From positions 18,293,376 through 18,357,375 of the forward strand of contig OY726571.1 of assembly GCA_963383645.1 (NCBI GenBank): DNA of 64,000 nt. The letters are read 5' to 3'. The number at the start of each line of letters is the position of its first letter. Positions within the stretch are counted from its first letter, which is position 1. The notes under the pieces were generated by a model. That model worked only from the letters and a program-made list of their open reading frames with translations. It did not search any database and was not told the origin of the DNA. The stretch comes from Muscardinus avellanarius. Lineage: Eukaryota; Chordata; Mammalia; Rodentia; Gliridae. Below, piece by piece: positions 10,544 to 20,062 of the stretch. Both the position numbers and the translations under genes were made by a program.

Positions 10544-11335
10544 GGACTTCCGGGAAGATGGCGACCGAGAAAAGTGGGGCTTAAGAGCCCCGCTAACAAC
10601 CAATCTCCATTACCACAAAATCAGCGCCTTTCATAGCCAGAAAACACCATCACCAGAGAAACAAAAAAATCACCAGGCTCCAGAGAGAAAGCGGACTGAG
10701 AACAGAGCTCAGAGCCACAGAGGAGATACACCGGCCTCACACCCAAGGACGCGGCAGCAACGCCATACTGCCGGCTGCAGCGGCAAATTCACTGGATGGC
10801 TACAGCAAGCCGAGGTGAGCCACTGTGGAACAGCCAGGTGGGATTTCTCGCCGCAGGTAAAATCTAAAGCTCCCAGTGGCTGAGCTCAGCACACGCCGCA
10901 GGGATTCAGAGTGGAAATCAAAACCAAGAAGAAATAAGCCAGCCTCGCGGCTGAAGGCGTAGCAGTGGCACCATATTGCCACCGGCGGAAGCAGCAGAGA
11001 ATTCACCGAATCCAGTACAGCTACATCTGCGTACTCAAGAACAGTAGGTCAAATTGCGGGCCACAGAGGAGAAATCCCAGTACTGTACTCCCTGGGACTT
11101 GACCCAGTGGGGGAGTGGCGGTGGCAGAGATATCACACCATAGGAGAACGCCCAACCTGGCACCCCCACAGTCTAAAGCAGCCTCTATCAACTCTCTGGG
11201 TCGGAGACTCTGTGATACAACCCAGTAAAGGAGTAGTGGGGTCTGAGATACTACTGACTCGAGATCCAGAACACCGTAAGGGAAGTCATAGTGACCCAAG
11301 GGAAGAACCCAGAGAAGGCACAAACTTCCGAAATC
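10544..11335 (+). promoter_or_regulatory. L1 5'UTR with internal promoter region
   Basis: Begins ggacttccgggaagatggcg. AAGATGGCG (10555-10563) matches the YY1 site at the start of human L1. Two further GCCATA(C/T)TGCC-type sites sit in related blocks at 10762 and about 10968, about 207 bp apart, suggesting a duplicated promoter module. GC-rich compared with the rest of the element. Promoter activity is inferred from L1 biology, not shown. Confidence 0.75.
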
Positions 11336-12253
11336 ATGGGAAAGAGGAATAATACTGGAGCAATGAATGCCCACAACCCCAAAACATCAGAACCCGATAA
11401 AACAGAAAATCAGAGATTTCTAGAAGATCAAATTAGGAAAATAACTGTAGAAATAATAGAGGTGCTTCGAAAAGAACTCAGAGAGAGCCAAAAAGAGATA
11501 AAGGATGCAATTAATGAAGTAAAGGCCTCAATTCAAAGCATGAACAACCGATTAGACCACATGGAGAACAGAATCTCACTCTTAGAAGATGATCATTCCA
11601 AAAATGAACGCATAGTTTTTAATCTAGGAAAAAATATCCGACAGCAGGAATCTGATATTGAAGAAATATGGGTCCATTTTAAGAGAGCTAACCTAAAAAT
11701 AATTGGAATAGAGGAGGGAAAAGAAAGTGAAACCAAAGGAATCAACAATCTCTTCAAGGAAGTAATAGCAGAAAATTTTCCAAACATAGAACAAGAAGTT
11801 GATACACAGGTCCAGGAAACTTATAGAACTCCCTTTAGACAGGAACAGAGAAGAGGATCCCCACGCCACATAATTGTCAAAATGACCAATGTGGAAGCCA
11901 AGCAGAGAATCTTAAAGGCAACAAAAACAAAGGGCCAAGTGACATTCAGAGGCAAACCAATTACAATCACTCCAGACTTCCCAAACCAAGTCATGAGAGC
12001 CAGAAGGGCATGGAGTAACATATTCCCAATTTTGAAAGAAAACAACTTCCAGCCAAAAATTTCCTACCCAGCAAAACTTTCTATCAAATTAGATGGAGAA
12101 ATAAGAAGCTTCCATGACAAACAGAAACTGAAGGAATTTATGTCTTCAAAATCAGCACTAGAGAAAATACTCAAAGAGATTAACTACAAAGAAGAAATAG
12201 GTAACACACATCAGAACCAGAGAAACAAGATTTTCCATCCAACAGACAACTAA
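11291..12253 (+). CDS. L1 ORF1p-like RNA-binding protein, intact frame
   Basis: 320 codons from the first ATG; the likelier start is the ATG at 11336 (MGKRNN), giving 305 aa, because it resembles the MGKK start of known L1 ORF1 proteins (human is 338 aa). Seen in the translation: a coiled-coil-rich part at residues 40-130 (MNNRLDHMENRISLLED heptads), an RRM-like part at 131-225 (NLKIIGI at 134-140, PRHIIVKM at 191-198) and a C-terminal domain at 231-300 with RRAW and YPAKLS. In L1, ORF1p trimers coat the element RNA and act as chaperone. No stop or frameshift. It differs from the 36686-37648 copy at about 23 of 320 residues by my count. Confidence 0.9.
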   Translation: MTQGKNPEKAQTSEIMGKRNNTGAMNAHNPKTSEPDKTENQRFLEDQIRKITVEIIEVLRKELRESQKEIKDAINEVKASIQSMNNRLDHMENRISLLEDDHSKNERIVFNLGKNIRQQESDIEEIWVHFKRANLKIIGIEEGKESETKGINNLFKEVIAENFPNIEQEVDTQVQETYRTPFRQEQRRGSPRHIIVKMTNVEAKQRILKATKTKGQVTFRGKPITITPDFPNQVMRARRAWSNIFPILKENNFQPKISYPAKLSIKLDGEIRSFHDKQKLKEFMSSKSALEKILKEINYKEEIGNTHQNQRNKIFHPTDN

Positions 12254-12990
12254 GATTGGTTATCTGTGGAGATTCATTATTTATGTTATTCTTTTACCTA
12301 TCTCTAAAGGGTATTGTTTGCCTTTATTGTTGTTAATTTTTAGGATGTCTACTTGGAATATTAATATACCTTCAGATATAGCATTTGGAAATATTTTATC
12401 CCATTCTATTAGTAACTGTTAACTCTGTTTACATTGTCTTTGGATATACAATATTTTTTTTAGGGAGTTTGTATACTCTTCTGTTGCCTGTGCCATTGAA
12501 ATCATATCCAAGAAATCACTGCCAATTTCAATGTTGTGAGGTTTTATGACCCAGATTTTCTCCTAAAAGTTTATAGTCTTAAGATTTATATTTAGGTCTT
12601 TTATCTATTTTGAGTTAATATTTGTATATGGGATTAGGTAAGGGTCCAACTTTATTCTTTTCCATGTAATTATTATGTTTCAACAATATTTAGTTAAAAG
12701 ATTATTATTTCCACCACCAAATGTTCGTGGAAACCCTGTCAAAAATAACTTGACAATATAGGGAAGAATTTAGCTCTAGGCTTTTATTTAACTCCAATGG
12801 TTTATATATCTGCCTTTAGAATAGTACTACACTGTTTCAATTATTTTAGCTTTATATGGTTTGAAATCAGAAAATATATATCTTCTAGCTTTGTTCTTTT
12901 TCAAGATCATTTTGGGTATCTAGAGTCCATATTCCATATTAGGATAGATTTTTTTTCTGAAAAATAGATATATAAATATATGATAGTTTT
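12254..12990 (-). mobile_element. L1 ORF2 C-terminal region, inverted inside the element
   Basis: On the minus strand this matches the late ORF2 region: an ataataattacatggaaaag / aataaagttggacccttacc / taatcccatatacaaatatt / aactcaaaatagataaaaga / cctaaatat order and a downstream ggatatgatttcaatggcac. Frame is broken by several stops. Directly abuts the ORF1 stop codon. It looks more decayed than ORF1, which suggests an older L1 source. Confidence 0.85.
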
Positions 12991-13305
12991 ACCTAAAAAA
13001 ATAGAAAAAAAATATTCTCTGGTAAGAAAGAAAGTAAAAAGAAACATTGAAATGTTATCTTTAAGTCATCAAAAGCTTGGTATCAGACAAATGAAACTGT
13101 TATGTGAGATTATCATTTTTAATTTAGGATAAATTGCTATAATACTAGATGTCAACCACTAAGCCAAGCATGGGAGGGAGGAATGGGGAGAGAATGGGGT
13201 GGGGATCGGGTGGGGGCTGACTGGGCGATGTGTGCATATATGTCTACAAAAGTTTGTATCCCACTATGATGTATGAATACAGTGCACCAATTAAAAAAAA
13301 AAAGA
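12991..13305 (+). mobile_element. L1 3' terminus of the half-L1 element
   Basis: Contains the family 3' signature: gtcaaccactaagccaagca, a G-rich tract (13170-13220), gatgtgtgcatatatgtcta, then cactatgatgtatgaataca and gtgcaccaatt plus A11 at 13293-13303. The same block ends the L1 copies at 18446, 34396 and 35593. Confidence 0.85.
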
Positions 13306-13452
13306 AAGTCACAGAGAACCACAAAATAAGAACATTAAAATTTCCTTAAATCCTCCCTCTCAGAGAAAACTGCATATTGAATCGTCGGAGAATTTAATTC
13401 CTGTGAGTTTTTTCCAATGTATGTGTGTAATAAATAGGCATTTGTAAAGGAA
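13306..13452 (+). other. Candidate 3' transduced segment
   Basis: Lies after the L1 poly(A) but before the right target-site duplication (13453-13466), and contains AATAAA at 13429-13434 followed 17 bases later by an A-run. This is the expected form of readthrough to a downstream poly(A) signal. Absent from the copy at 35593-38381. Confidence 0.75.
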
Positions 13453-13523
13453 AAAAATAGAGAATAAAAAGTAGGGCTGAGGGTGTAGCTCAGAGGCAGA
13501 ATGCCCCTGGGTTCTATCCCCAG

Positions 13524-13562
<39 letters not shown>

Positions 13563-13565
13563 ATA
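13453..13565 (+). mobile_element. B1-dID SINE, right part (dID tail) and (AAAT)n tail
   Basis: Resumes the SINE split at 10543: linker, ggctgagggtgtagctcaga, ggttctatccccagt, then about ten AAAT units. Followed by the SINE's own right target duplication at 13566-13582. Confidence 0.95.
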
Positions 13566-13582
13566 TAAAATCCAAACTATAG

Positions 13583-14100
13583 TAACAGTTGCATAGTTTG
13601 CCTGAGTGTATCAAGATTGTGTGAAACCTTTTAAAACAATTAAATATGAATTTACATATTCCCATGGTAATATTCAGGTAAAAATGCAGGAAATCACCAA
13701 AGATCTCTAGCTTAAACATTTGCCACTGGTGGGAGGAGACTTTCAGTTAAGAATGTTTTCCTGGAAGGATCACTAATAATGTTCAAATATAGTATATATT
13801 GAGTAGATAGAATGCACCATGTGAATACCCCTCAGTGGTTCTCTCAATATTCCACATATTTACTGTCTTCCTAGAGAAGAGACTTTACATCCCAAACATG
13901 TTCTATTATGTGGTTCCTGCATGAATGTTAAAAATTTCCATAAGCTAACAAAGTCATCCTCATCATCAGAAACAGAAAGGCTTTGGCAAGAGTCAAGTAC
14001 CCTTGACTTCAGTGACAATCGTATTTATGGAAACTGTGATGTCTGGTTCTTTATTCACTTACAAATCTTCTCCTGCTCAAAGTGTTAATATGGTATCAAG
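13583..14100. other. Unique sequence
   Basis: No gene or repeat recognised. Confidence 0.35.
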
Positions 14101-14275
14101 TAGCTGGGTGTGGTGGTGCACCCCTATAATTCCAGTACTTAAGAGACTAAGACAAGAGGATCGCAGGTCCGAGGCCAGCCTTAGCAACTTAGTAAGACCC
14201 TGTTTCAAAATAAAACATAAGGCTGGGGTATAGTTTAGAGTTAGAACACCCCTGAGTTCTAACACACAGTCATCC
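14101..14275 (+). mobile_element. B1-dID SINE (type A)
   Basis: Head tagctgggtgtggtggtgca through ttcaaaataaaacataaggc to a decayed dID tail. The A-rich end has turned into the microsatellite that follows. Confidence 0.9.
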
Positions 14276-14281
14276 CAAGTA

Positions 14282-14283
<2 letters not shown>

Positions 14284-14317
<34 letters not shown>

Positions 14318-14385
14318 ACACACACAATAGTGTGTGTGTATGTATGTATGTGTATATATATATATATATATACACACACACAAGA
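14284..14385. repeat. Compound microsatellite (CA)n-(TGTA)n-(TA)n-(CA)n
   Basis: CA run 14284-14315, TG/TGTA run about 14331-14350, TA run about 14352-14371, then CA again; sits at the 3' end of the SINE. Confidence 0.95.
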
Positions 14386-14429
14386 AAGTACTCAGTATGA
14401 TCCAGGTATCATCAGCATATAAGGTACGA

Positions 14430-14518
14430 GATGCAAAGAGAAGGGGAAGAGGAAAGGAGGGAGAAGGGTAAAGGGAAGAGGAAGGAGGGAGGGGAAAAAA
14501 AGAAGGAAGGAAAAAAGT
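14430..14518. repeat. Purine-rich low-complexity tract
   Basis: Degenerate GGAA/GGGA/GAAA repeats on the plus strand. Confidence 0.85.
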
Positions 14519-15236
14519 CCTACTTAAACTACTGAATAAATTACAATGGCACTGAGCTCCCATCTGCCGTATCATGAAACATTCCCATCAACTTCTCACC
14601 ACCTCACTGGAGTCCTAACAGGCACCCCTCACATTTGCTCACAAACTGGCCTGCCAGAGAGATATCAGGCAGCAACGGCTCCCATGTTCTCTTCTGCTCC
14701 AGCACCTCCACTGGGTTGGTTGCCCACAGTGAACCCCTCTTTGTGAAAACGAATTCAGGCAAAGGGCATGGTCACCTTTTGCTTCTAAAGCCAACAGATT
14801 CATGTCAGCATCTCTGAGAGTAAGTAAAAAGAACTGGCCTTTGTACCCACAAACCTCATTTTGTCCCCTGATCAACACAGCAGTGCTGGATCAGCTCGGA
14901 GCCTATGAAGTCTTTACAGGAAACAGCCTTTTTAGGCTGCTATCTCACTCATTTGGTTCCACAGGAGACCAAATCCTGTTTACAGGATGGGGTTAGAAAG
15001 ATACCTCGTCTTCACTAGCCATTGTTTTATCTCTCACTTGAAGCTGCTACAGTTGGAAAGAACTCTGAATACACAGACACACACCTGGAAATTCTACCCT
15101 GAATGACAAGATGAAAAAGCCACTTGTTTGAAACTGTGCAAGTAGCAAACCTCATGGTTATTATGACATTTAGTGCTATGTATACTCCATGGATTTTGCT
15201 CCCATTAAGATTAACAAAATTATTATTTTTTTTACA
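14519..15236. other. Unique sequence of balanced composition
   Basis: Less AT-rich than its neighbours and repeat-free to my eye. Overlapping short ORFs occur on both strands (for example 14546-14746 plus, 14639-14878 minus), but none has a recognisable domain or splice context. Could be an old decayed element. Confidence 0.35.
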
Positions 15237-15640
15237 GAAACATGGATAGAAATAGAGACTCTTATGCTTTCTGATACCAGACAGTCTCAGAAAGTGATGG
15301 GTAGAATATTTTCTCTCATATGTAGAAGCTAGAGAGAAAAATAAGAAACAAACAGGTAAATAAATTGTGGTAAAGACCAGTAGAATAGTGGAAGGGGTTG
15401 AGGAAGGAAACATTTCAAATAATGTTATGTCCACATATAAAGGTATCACTACCAATCCCCCTAAGATGTACAGGGAAGGAGGAAGGAAGAGCAGGGTGGG
15501 CTATTAAGGGAAATACAGCAAGTGATGTGTGAACATATGTTTGTATCACCTTGAATCACACTATAATGTGTAAGTGCAATGCATTCATGATTTCACTCTG
15601 ATATATAATTACAATGCACCAATAAAAGTATAAAAAAAGG
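15237..15640 (+). mobile_element. L1 3' end (ORF2 C-terminus and 3' UTR)
   Basis: Late ORF2 hallmarks acatggatagaaatagagac, ccagacagtctcagaaagtg and ttttctctcatatgtagaag, then 3'UTR and terminus tataattacaatgcaccaat / aaaagtataaaaaaagg. 5' truncated, no open frame. Confidence 0.85.
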
Positions 15641-15781
15641 AAAGAAAGCAGATATGGGTTTTTCTTACAAATATTTGGGCAGACTACATGGTAATACGAA
15701 GATGTAGAGAAACTACCACAAGAGTAAGATGAGGAACACACATGGTTAGTCCTCTCTGGAGGAAATTAAGATGTCCTCCAA

Positions 15782-15988
15782 GCCGGGCATGGTGGCGCAC
15801 GCTTGTAATCCCAGCATTTGGAAGGCTGAGACAGGAGGATCACGGTTGGTAAACAGCCTTAGCTACTTAGGCCCTTTGCAACTCAGTGAGACCCTGTTTC
15901 AAAATAAAGAATAAAAAATAGGGCTGGAGGTTTAGTTTGGAGATAGAATGCCCCTGGGGTCCATCCCCAGTACTGGGGGGAAAAAAAG
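15782..15988 (+). mobile_element. B1-dID SINE (type A)
   Basis: gccgggcatggtggcgcacg head, linker, dID tail ending ccatccccagtactgg. Target duplication gtcctccaa at 15773-15781 and 15989-15997. Confidence 0.93.
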
Positions 15989-15997
15989 GTCCTCCAA

Positions 15998-17159
15998 AAG
16001 TGCAAAGTTACTAACACAGGGTAGATGGCAGTGTGCAAAACCTCACGCTCCTGCGCAGCAACAAAGCACATATCTTAAGATATCTTAAGAGTTATGCAAT
16101 GACACAGTTTCACCACATTTCAGAAAATGAAGCTATTATCAATCATTCAAACTCTACATTTGTTGAAAAACATAAATCTTGATTTTTCCAGAGGTAGCTC
16201 TATGTATAATTATAATCCTGTTCTACATAAGTGATTCCAAATGTTACTTTCAAATACAAAAGGCACAATCACTCCTCAATTAAAGCTTTACATTTCTGTA
16301 TCAGTGGAGAATAAAGCTGCTTGAAAGTCTGAGCTGTTTAACCACTGGCACCTCTTTGATAAAAATATTTTTCAATAAGATGGTTAGTCTTTTGCATATT
16401 AGTTAATATTTCTTTTTTCCCTTTTTATTTAAAAAAATAATAATGATTCCTCACCTAAATGACTAGCATTACCTTTTTATATCCTCAGGGTGATTTTATT
16501 AGAGGCAAAGAAATAGCAAGTAGAAAATCAAACAGTGGCCTGTTCAAATTGCACAGAAAAATTAGTTATATAATAATTAGTATAAAATTCCATAAATAAT
16601 TATGGCGAATAACCACGATCCTGCAAAAGAAAGAAAAATAAAACTGGAGTAAGTTAAAGCATCCTTTCAAATGCTTTACTAGACGGCCTGTTAAAACACT
16701 AGATTTTTAAGATCAAGAACAAATTCACATTCCTGTCCTTCTGGACTGTTTAATACCAGGCTACTTTAAAACACATGAATGTTTTCGGTATTAAAATTCT
16801 GAAATGCACTTCCCTGCTTTCTCTAAAATTGTGAATCTTAACAGGTTGCTTTGTAAAGAATTTAAAAGCATGCTTTAACTCATCCTACTTTCCTCTTTTG
16901 TCACATTTATCTTTAGTACTGTGAGAGTATGTATTACATATATGTATGTATATATAATATATATAATTTGTAATTCTCAGAAAAAATTTATTCATGCTAG
17001 TAAAGAAAAAAACTCTAAATTCTTCTCTCAAGCTTCTCAACTTCATTGTCTCTTTCATAATAGCATGCTCATACTCAATCTTCATCTTTATTGTGTCAAA
17101 TGTCCAACATTTATAAAGCAGAAAAGACAATAAAATGAAGGCCTAGGTTCCTGCTATTT
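15998..17159. other. Unique AT-rich sequence, repeat-poor
   Basis: About 1.1 kb with no recognisable SINE or LINE, unusual for this window; no ORF with a domain. Conservation across rodents would be the test for a regulatory role. Confidence 0.35.
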
Positions 17160-17175
17160 AAAAAGCCGTCTAACG

Positions 17176-17377
17176 CCCGGCGGGGTGGCGCACGCTTATA
17201 ATCCCCGCGCTTGGGAGGCGGAGACAGGAGGATCGCGCAGGTTCGAAGCCAGCCGCTCTGGTTTAAGAGACTCTGTTTCCAAATAAAAAGTATAAAATAG
17301 GTCTGGGAGTGCAGCCCGGAGGTAGAAGGGCTTCCAGAAACCCCAGTACCACCAAAATAAAAAAGTAAAAAATAAAT
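17176..17377 (+). mobile_element. B1-dID SINE (young, type B)
   Basis: cccggcggggtggcgcacgc head, gcgcaggttcgaagccagcc, short B form (ctctggtttaagagactctg), tail ending ccagtaccacc. Target duplication aaaaagccgt at 17160-17169 and 17378-17387. Confidence 0.93.
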
Positions 17378-17390
17378 AAAAAGCCGTTTA

Positions 17391-17588
17391 TCCAGGCATG
17401 GTGGTGCAACTCATAATCCCAGCATTTGAGGGGCTGAGACAGGAGGATTCCCGGGTTCATAGATGACCTCAGCTACTTAGTGAGGTCCTTTGGAACTCCA
17501 TGAGACCCTGTTTCAAAATAAAGATTAAAAAATAGGGTTGGGAGTGTAACTCAGAGGTATAATGCCCCTAGATTCCATCCCCAGTACA
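17391..17588 (+). mobile_element. B1-dID SINE (type A)
   Basis: Starts three bases after the preceding SINE's right duplication (atccaggcatggtggtgcaa), full order to ccatccccagtacagg. Its A-rich tail seeds the long GAAA tract. Confidence 0.92.
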
Positions 17589-17591
17589 GGA

Positions 17592-17635
<44 letters not shown>

Positions 17636-17765
17636 GAGAAAGAAAGAGGAAGAGAGAGATAGAAAGAGCAAAGAAAGGAAGAGAGAGAAAGAAAGAAAGA
17701 GAGAGAGATAGAAAGAGTGAAGAAAGGAAGAGAGAAAGAAAGAAAGAAGAAAGAAAGAAAGAAAG

Positions 17766-17799
<34 letters not shown>

Positions 17800-17844
17800 G
17801 AAGGAAGAGAGAAAGAAAGAAAGAAAGGAAGGAAGAAAGAAAGC
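17589..17844. repeat. (GAAA)n / (GGAA)n microsatellite, about 255 bp
   Basis: Near-uninterrupted purine tract made of GAAA with GAGA, GATA and GGAA variants. The reading frames it opens (Lys/Arg/Glu on plus, Phe/Leu/Ser on minus) are artefacts. Confidence 0.97.
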
Positions 17845-18139
17845 CATTTTGATTATTACATGGGGGTCTGATTCCCAATATGTGTCTCTTCTTGGGTTTC
17901 TCCCCTATATTTATCTCTCCTTCTATGTTTTCCTCTTTTTCTTCTAACATGTTTTTTCTTACTCCATTCCTATTTAGGTTATTACAAAGAAAATCCATAT
18001 ATATGTAAATAAAAAGAAGACAAAATAACAGGCTAGAATGTCATTCATCATGTCTTCTTTGTCACTTTCAGTATATCTGGGGCTTACATGTCACCCAGCT
18101 ACTGGTACAGCTTCACGTCTTCTGATGTTCCTGTTCTAC

Positions 18140-18446
18140 CTGCCAAAGACACTTATTTAAAGAGATGATTACAGGAGGAACTCTAGGTGAAGAAGGAGAT
18201 CCTACAGAGGAGCAAATAAGATGACCTAACTGAGGGGATGGGAAGGGGAGAACTCTCTAAAGCACATGATATACTTAAACATATCAAAGTCAATCACTAA
18301 GCCAAGCATGGGAAGGAGGGGGAGGGAATGGGGTAGGGGTCAGGTAAGGGCTAATTGGGTAGTGTGTGCATGGATGTCTCCACCATCTTTTATCCCATCA
18401 AGATGTATGACTACAATGAACCAGGAAAATCTTAAAAATAAAGAGA
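18140..18446 (+). mobile_element. L1 3' UTR and terminus
   Basis: Shares catatcaaagtcaatcacta / agccaagcatgggaaggagg and the G-rich tract and gtgtgtgcatggatgtctcc with the 3' ends at 13005-13305 and 34200-34396. Terminus decayed; left edge approximate. Confidence 0.75.
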
Positions 18447-19654
18447 TGATAAAATGGATGTTTTCACAAATTTGACTGTTTCTAACTCACACATCTCCAC
18501 ATCAACTAGTACAGGTTGCCTTTCCACTAAAACTCGAGTCAGGAATGGAGCTCTGAGAGAACAGGACTTTGTACTGGGATGGGAGAGCGGATTAAAGCAA
18601 AAGGAATGGCAGAGGCAGCACTGTGGAGCATAAGAGACTAGGACCCTGGTGTGAGTCCTAGGAGAATTAAGGGATGAAAACTGGGCTCCTGGGAACAGGA
18701 TACAGAGAGTAAGGTCAGCTTACTGCTCCAACTTCAAAATCTATCTTGGACCAAGCCTTGAGCAGCCAGCAGAAAGAGCAATGATTTCAGCACCCAGAAT
18801 GTGGTGCATTAGTGCCACACGTTAACTGTATCTTGACTCACAGAGGATCTGGGATGCGGTCTGAACGCCAAGTCAGCACCAGATGACAGTAATTGCGGGG
18901 GAGAGTTTCTAAAAGTTGACTTAGGGAGGAAACACTTTAAGATAATTAGTTGTTTAGAAGCTGTCTCTATTAAATATACTTCCCCATTACTAATTCTCAA
19001 GTGGGACTGTGATACTGGGGATACAGTTTTTGAATAGTCTTTTTGTATTTAAATATACGTCATGAACTACTTATGAGTGATAGTGATACGGGATGCTTGA
19101 GATTTGCTTGGATATAATCTGGGGGACTAAGAGGAGTGTGGAAGAAATTCTTAAAAAGTTGATAATGGTTGGTGATTATCAAAAGTAAGAAACAGTACTG
19201 CAAAAAAAAGGTAAGAAACAGAAAGAAGGAAGAACATTCCATTTTATCTCTACTATTGTATTTGTTTAAGATTTCAGCAAAAAAGAGGCAGATAATATTA
19301 AAAGTAAATATTATAAAAATTGTATCTTTCTATATAACCACATATATATTACATATCCCTCTTCTAAGACATATCTTCCATATATATTCTCTCTTCTAAT
19401 GACTGAAGGTTGGATATACATAATACATACATATGTGATATGTGGTATATGTATATTCACATGCATATATATACTACTTTCCATGAAAAAATTTAAAATA
19501 TACATATATTATCTCCATATATAAATATATATCCTTCATTCACTCTCCTTTAATCATTAAACAGGCAAGCCTAATATAGACTATGCAGCATTTTCAACAG
19601 AAAGCTCTCTCTTTTCCACCTAAAACAGGAAGTCATGGGAAATACAGTTACTCG
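18447..19654. other. Unique sequence
   Basis: No gene or clear repeat; AT-rich short-motif runs (TATA-type) around 19330-19530. Confidence 0.35.
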
Positions 19655-20062
19655 TTTTTATGGTTAGATAATGACCCCTGGAGAGTTCATGCATTAATGT
19701 TCAGAGTTAATGTGATTAAGTCATGAGGTTTTCAAGCTCACCCATAAAATTATGCATTGCAATGGACTAGCTGGGTAATAACCTAGGCAGTCAAGGTATG
19801 GCTAGAGGAGGTAGTCCCTAGTGGTGCGGCCTTATTGTATCTTGCTTATTGGCTCTCTTGCTTCAGGACTCTGTGATTTGAGAGCACAACCTTGCTCTCT
19901 CCCTCTCTCTGCTTTTCATTGCCATGCTCTGAGCTCCGCAGACCTGGCCTAACACACACTGAACCCTGGAATCTCCAAAAACTATCAACAATCTTCCTTC
20001 CTTTAAGTTTTGAGGTCAGTTGTTTGGGATTACAACTGTGATAATGCTGTCCAAAACACTCC
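19655..20062 (+). mobile_element. MaLR-type LTR (MLT1/ORR1-like)
   Basis: Order typical of MaLR LTRs in sense: atggttagataatgacccc, aatgtgattaagtcatgagg, gcggccttattgtatcttgc, ttgctctctccctctctctg, cattgccatgctctgagctc, then a degraded end. No AATAAA preserved. Confidence 0.6.

Larger units (their letters stand above)
10544..13452 (+). mobile_element. Half-L1 (HAL1-like) chimera, copy 1: 5'UTR, ORF1, antisense ORF2 segment, L1 3' end
   Basis: Complete insertion with a 14-bp target duplication. Order: 5'UTR (10544-11335), ORF1 (11336-12253), about 740 bp matching L1 ORF2 on the opposite strand (about 12254-12990), a sense L1 3' terminus with poly(A) at 13293-13303, then 149 bp of unrelated sequence ending with AATAAA and a short A-run. 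No sense ORF2 exists, so the element cannot supply its own endonuclease/reverse transcriptase and must have been mobilised in trans by an autonomous L1. The same architecture recurs at 35593-38381, so it was fixed before transposition and is not a local rearrangement. Confidence 0.9.

Noticed and set aside
10544..13452. Simple twin-priming inversion explaining the antisense ORF2 block
   Set aside because: Twin priming puts the inverted part at the 5' end of an insertion; here sense 5'UTR-ORF1 precedes the inverted block, and two independent copies share the junction.
17525..17998. Long open frames (157, 98 and 76 codons) across the GAAA tract
   Set aside because: They are created by a simple repeat without stops in some frames; composition is only Ser/Phe/Leu or Lys/Glu/Arg.
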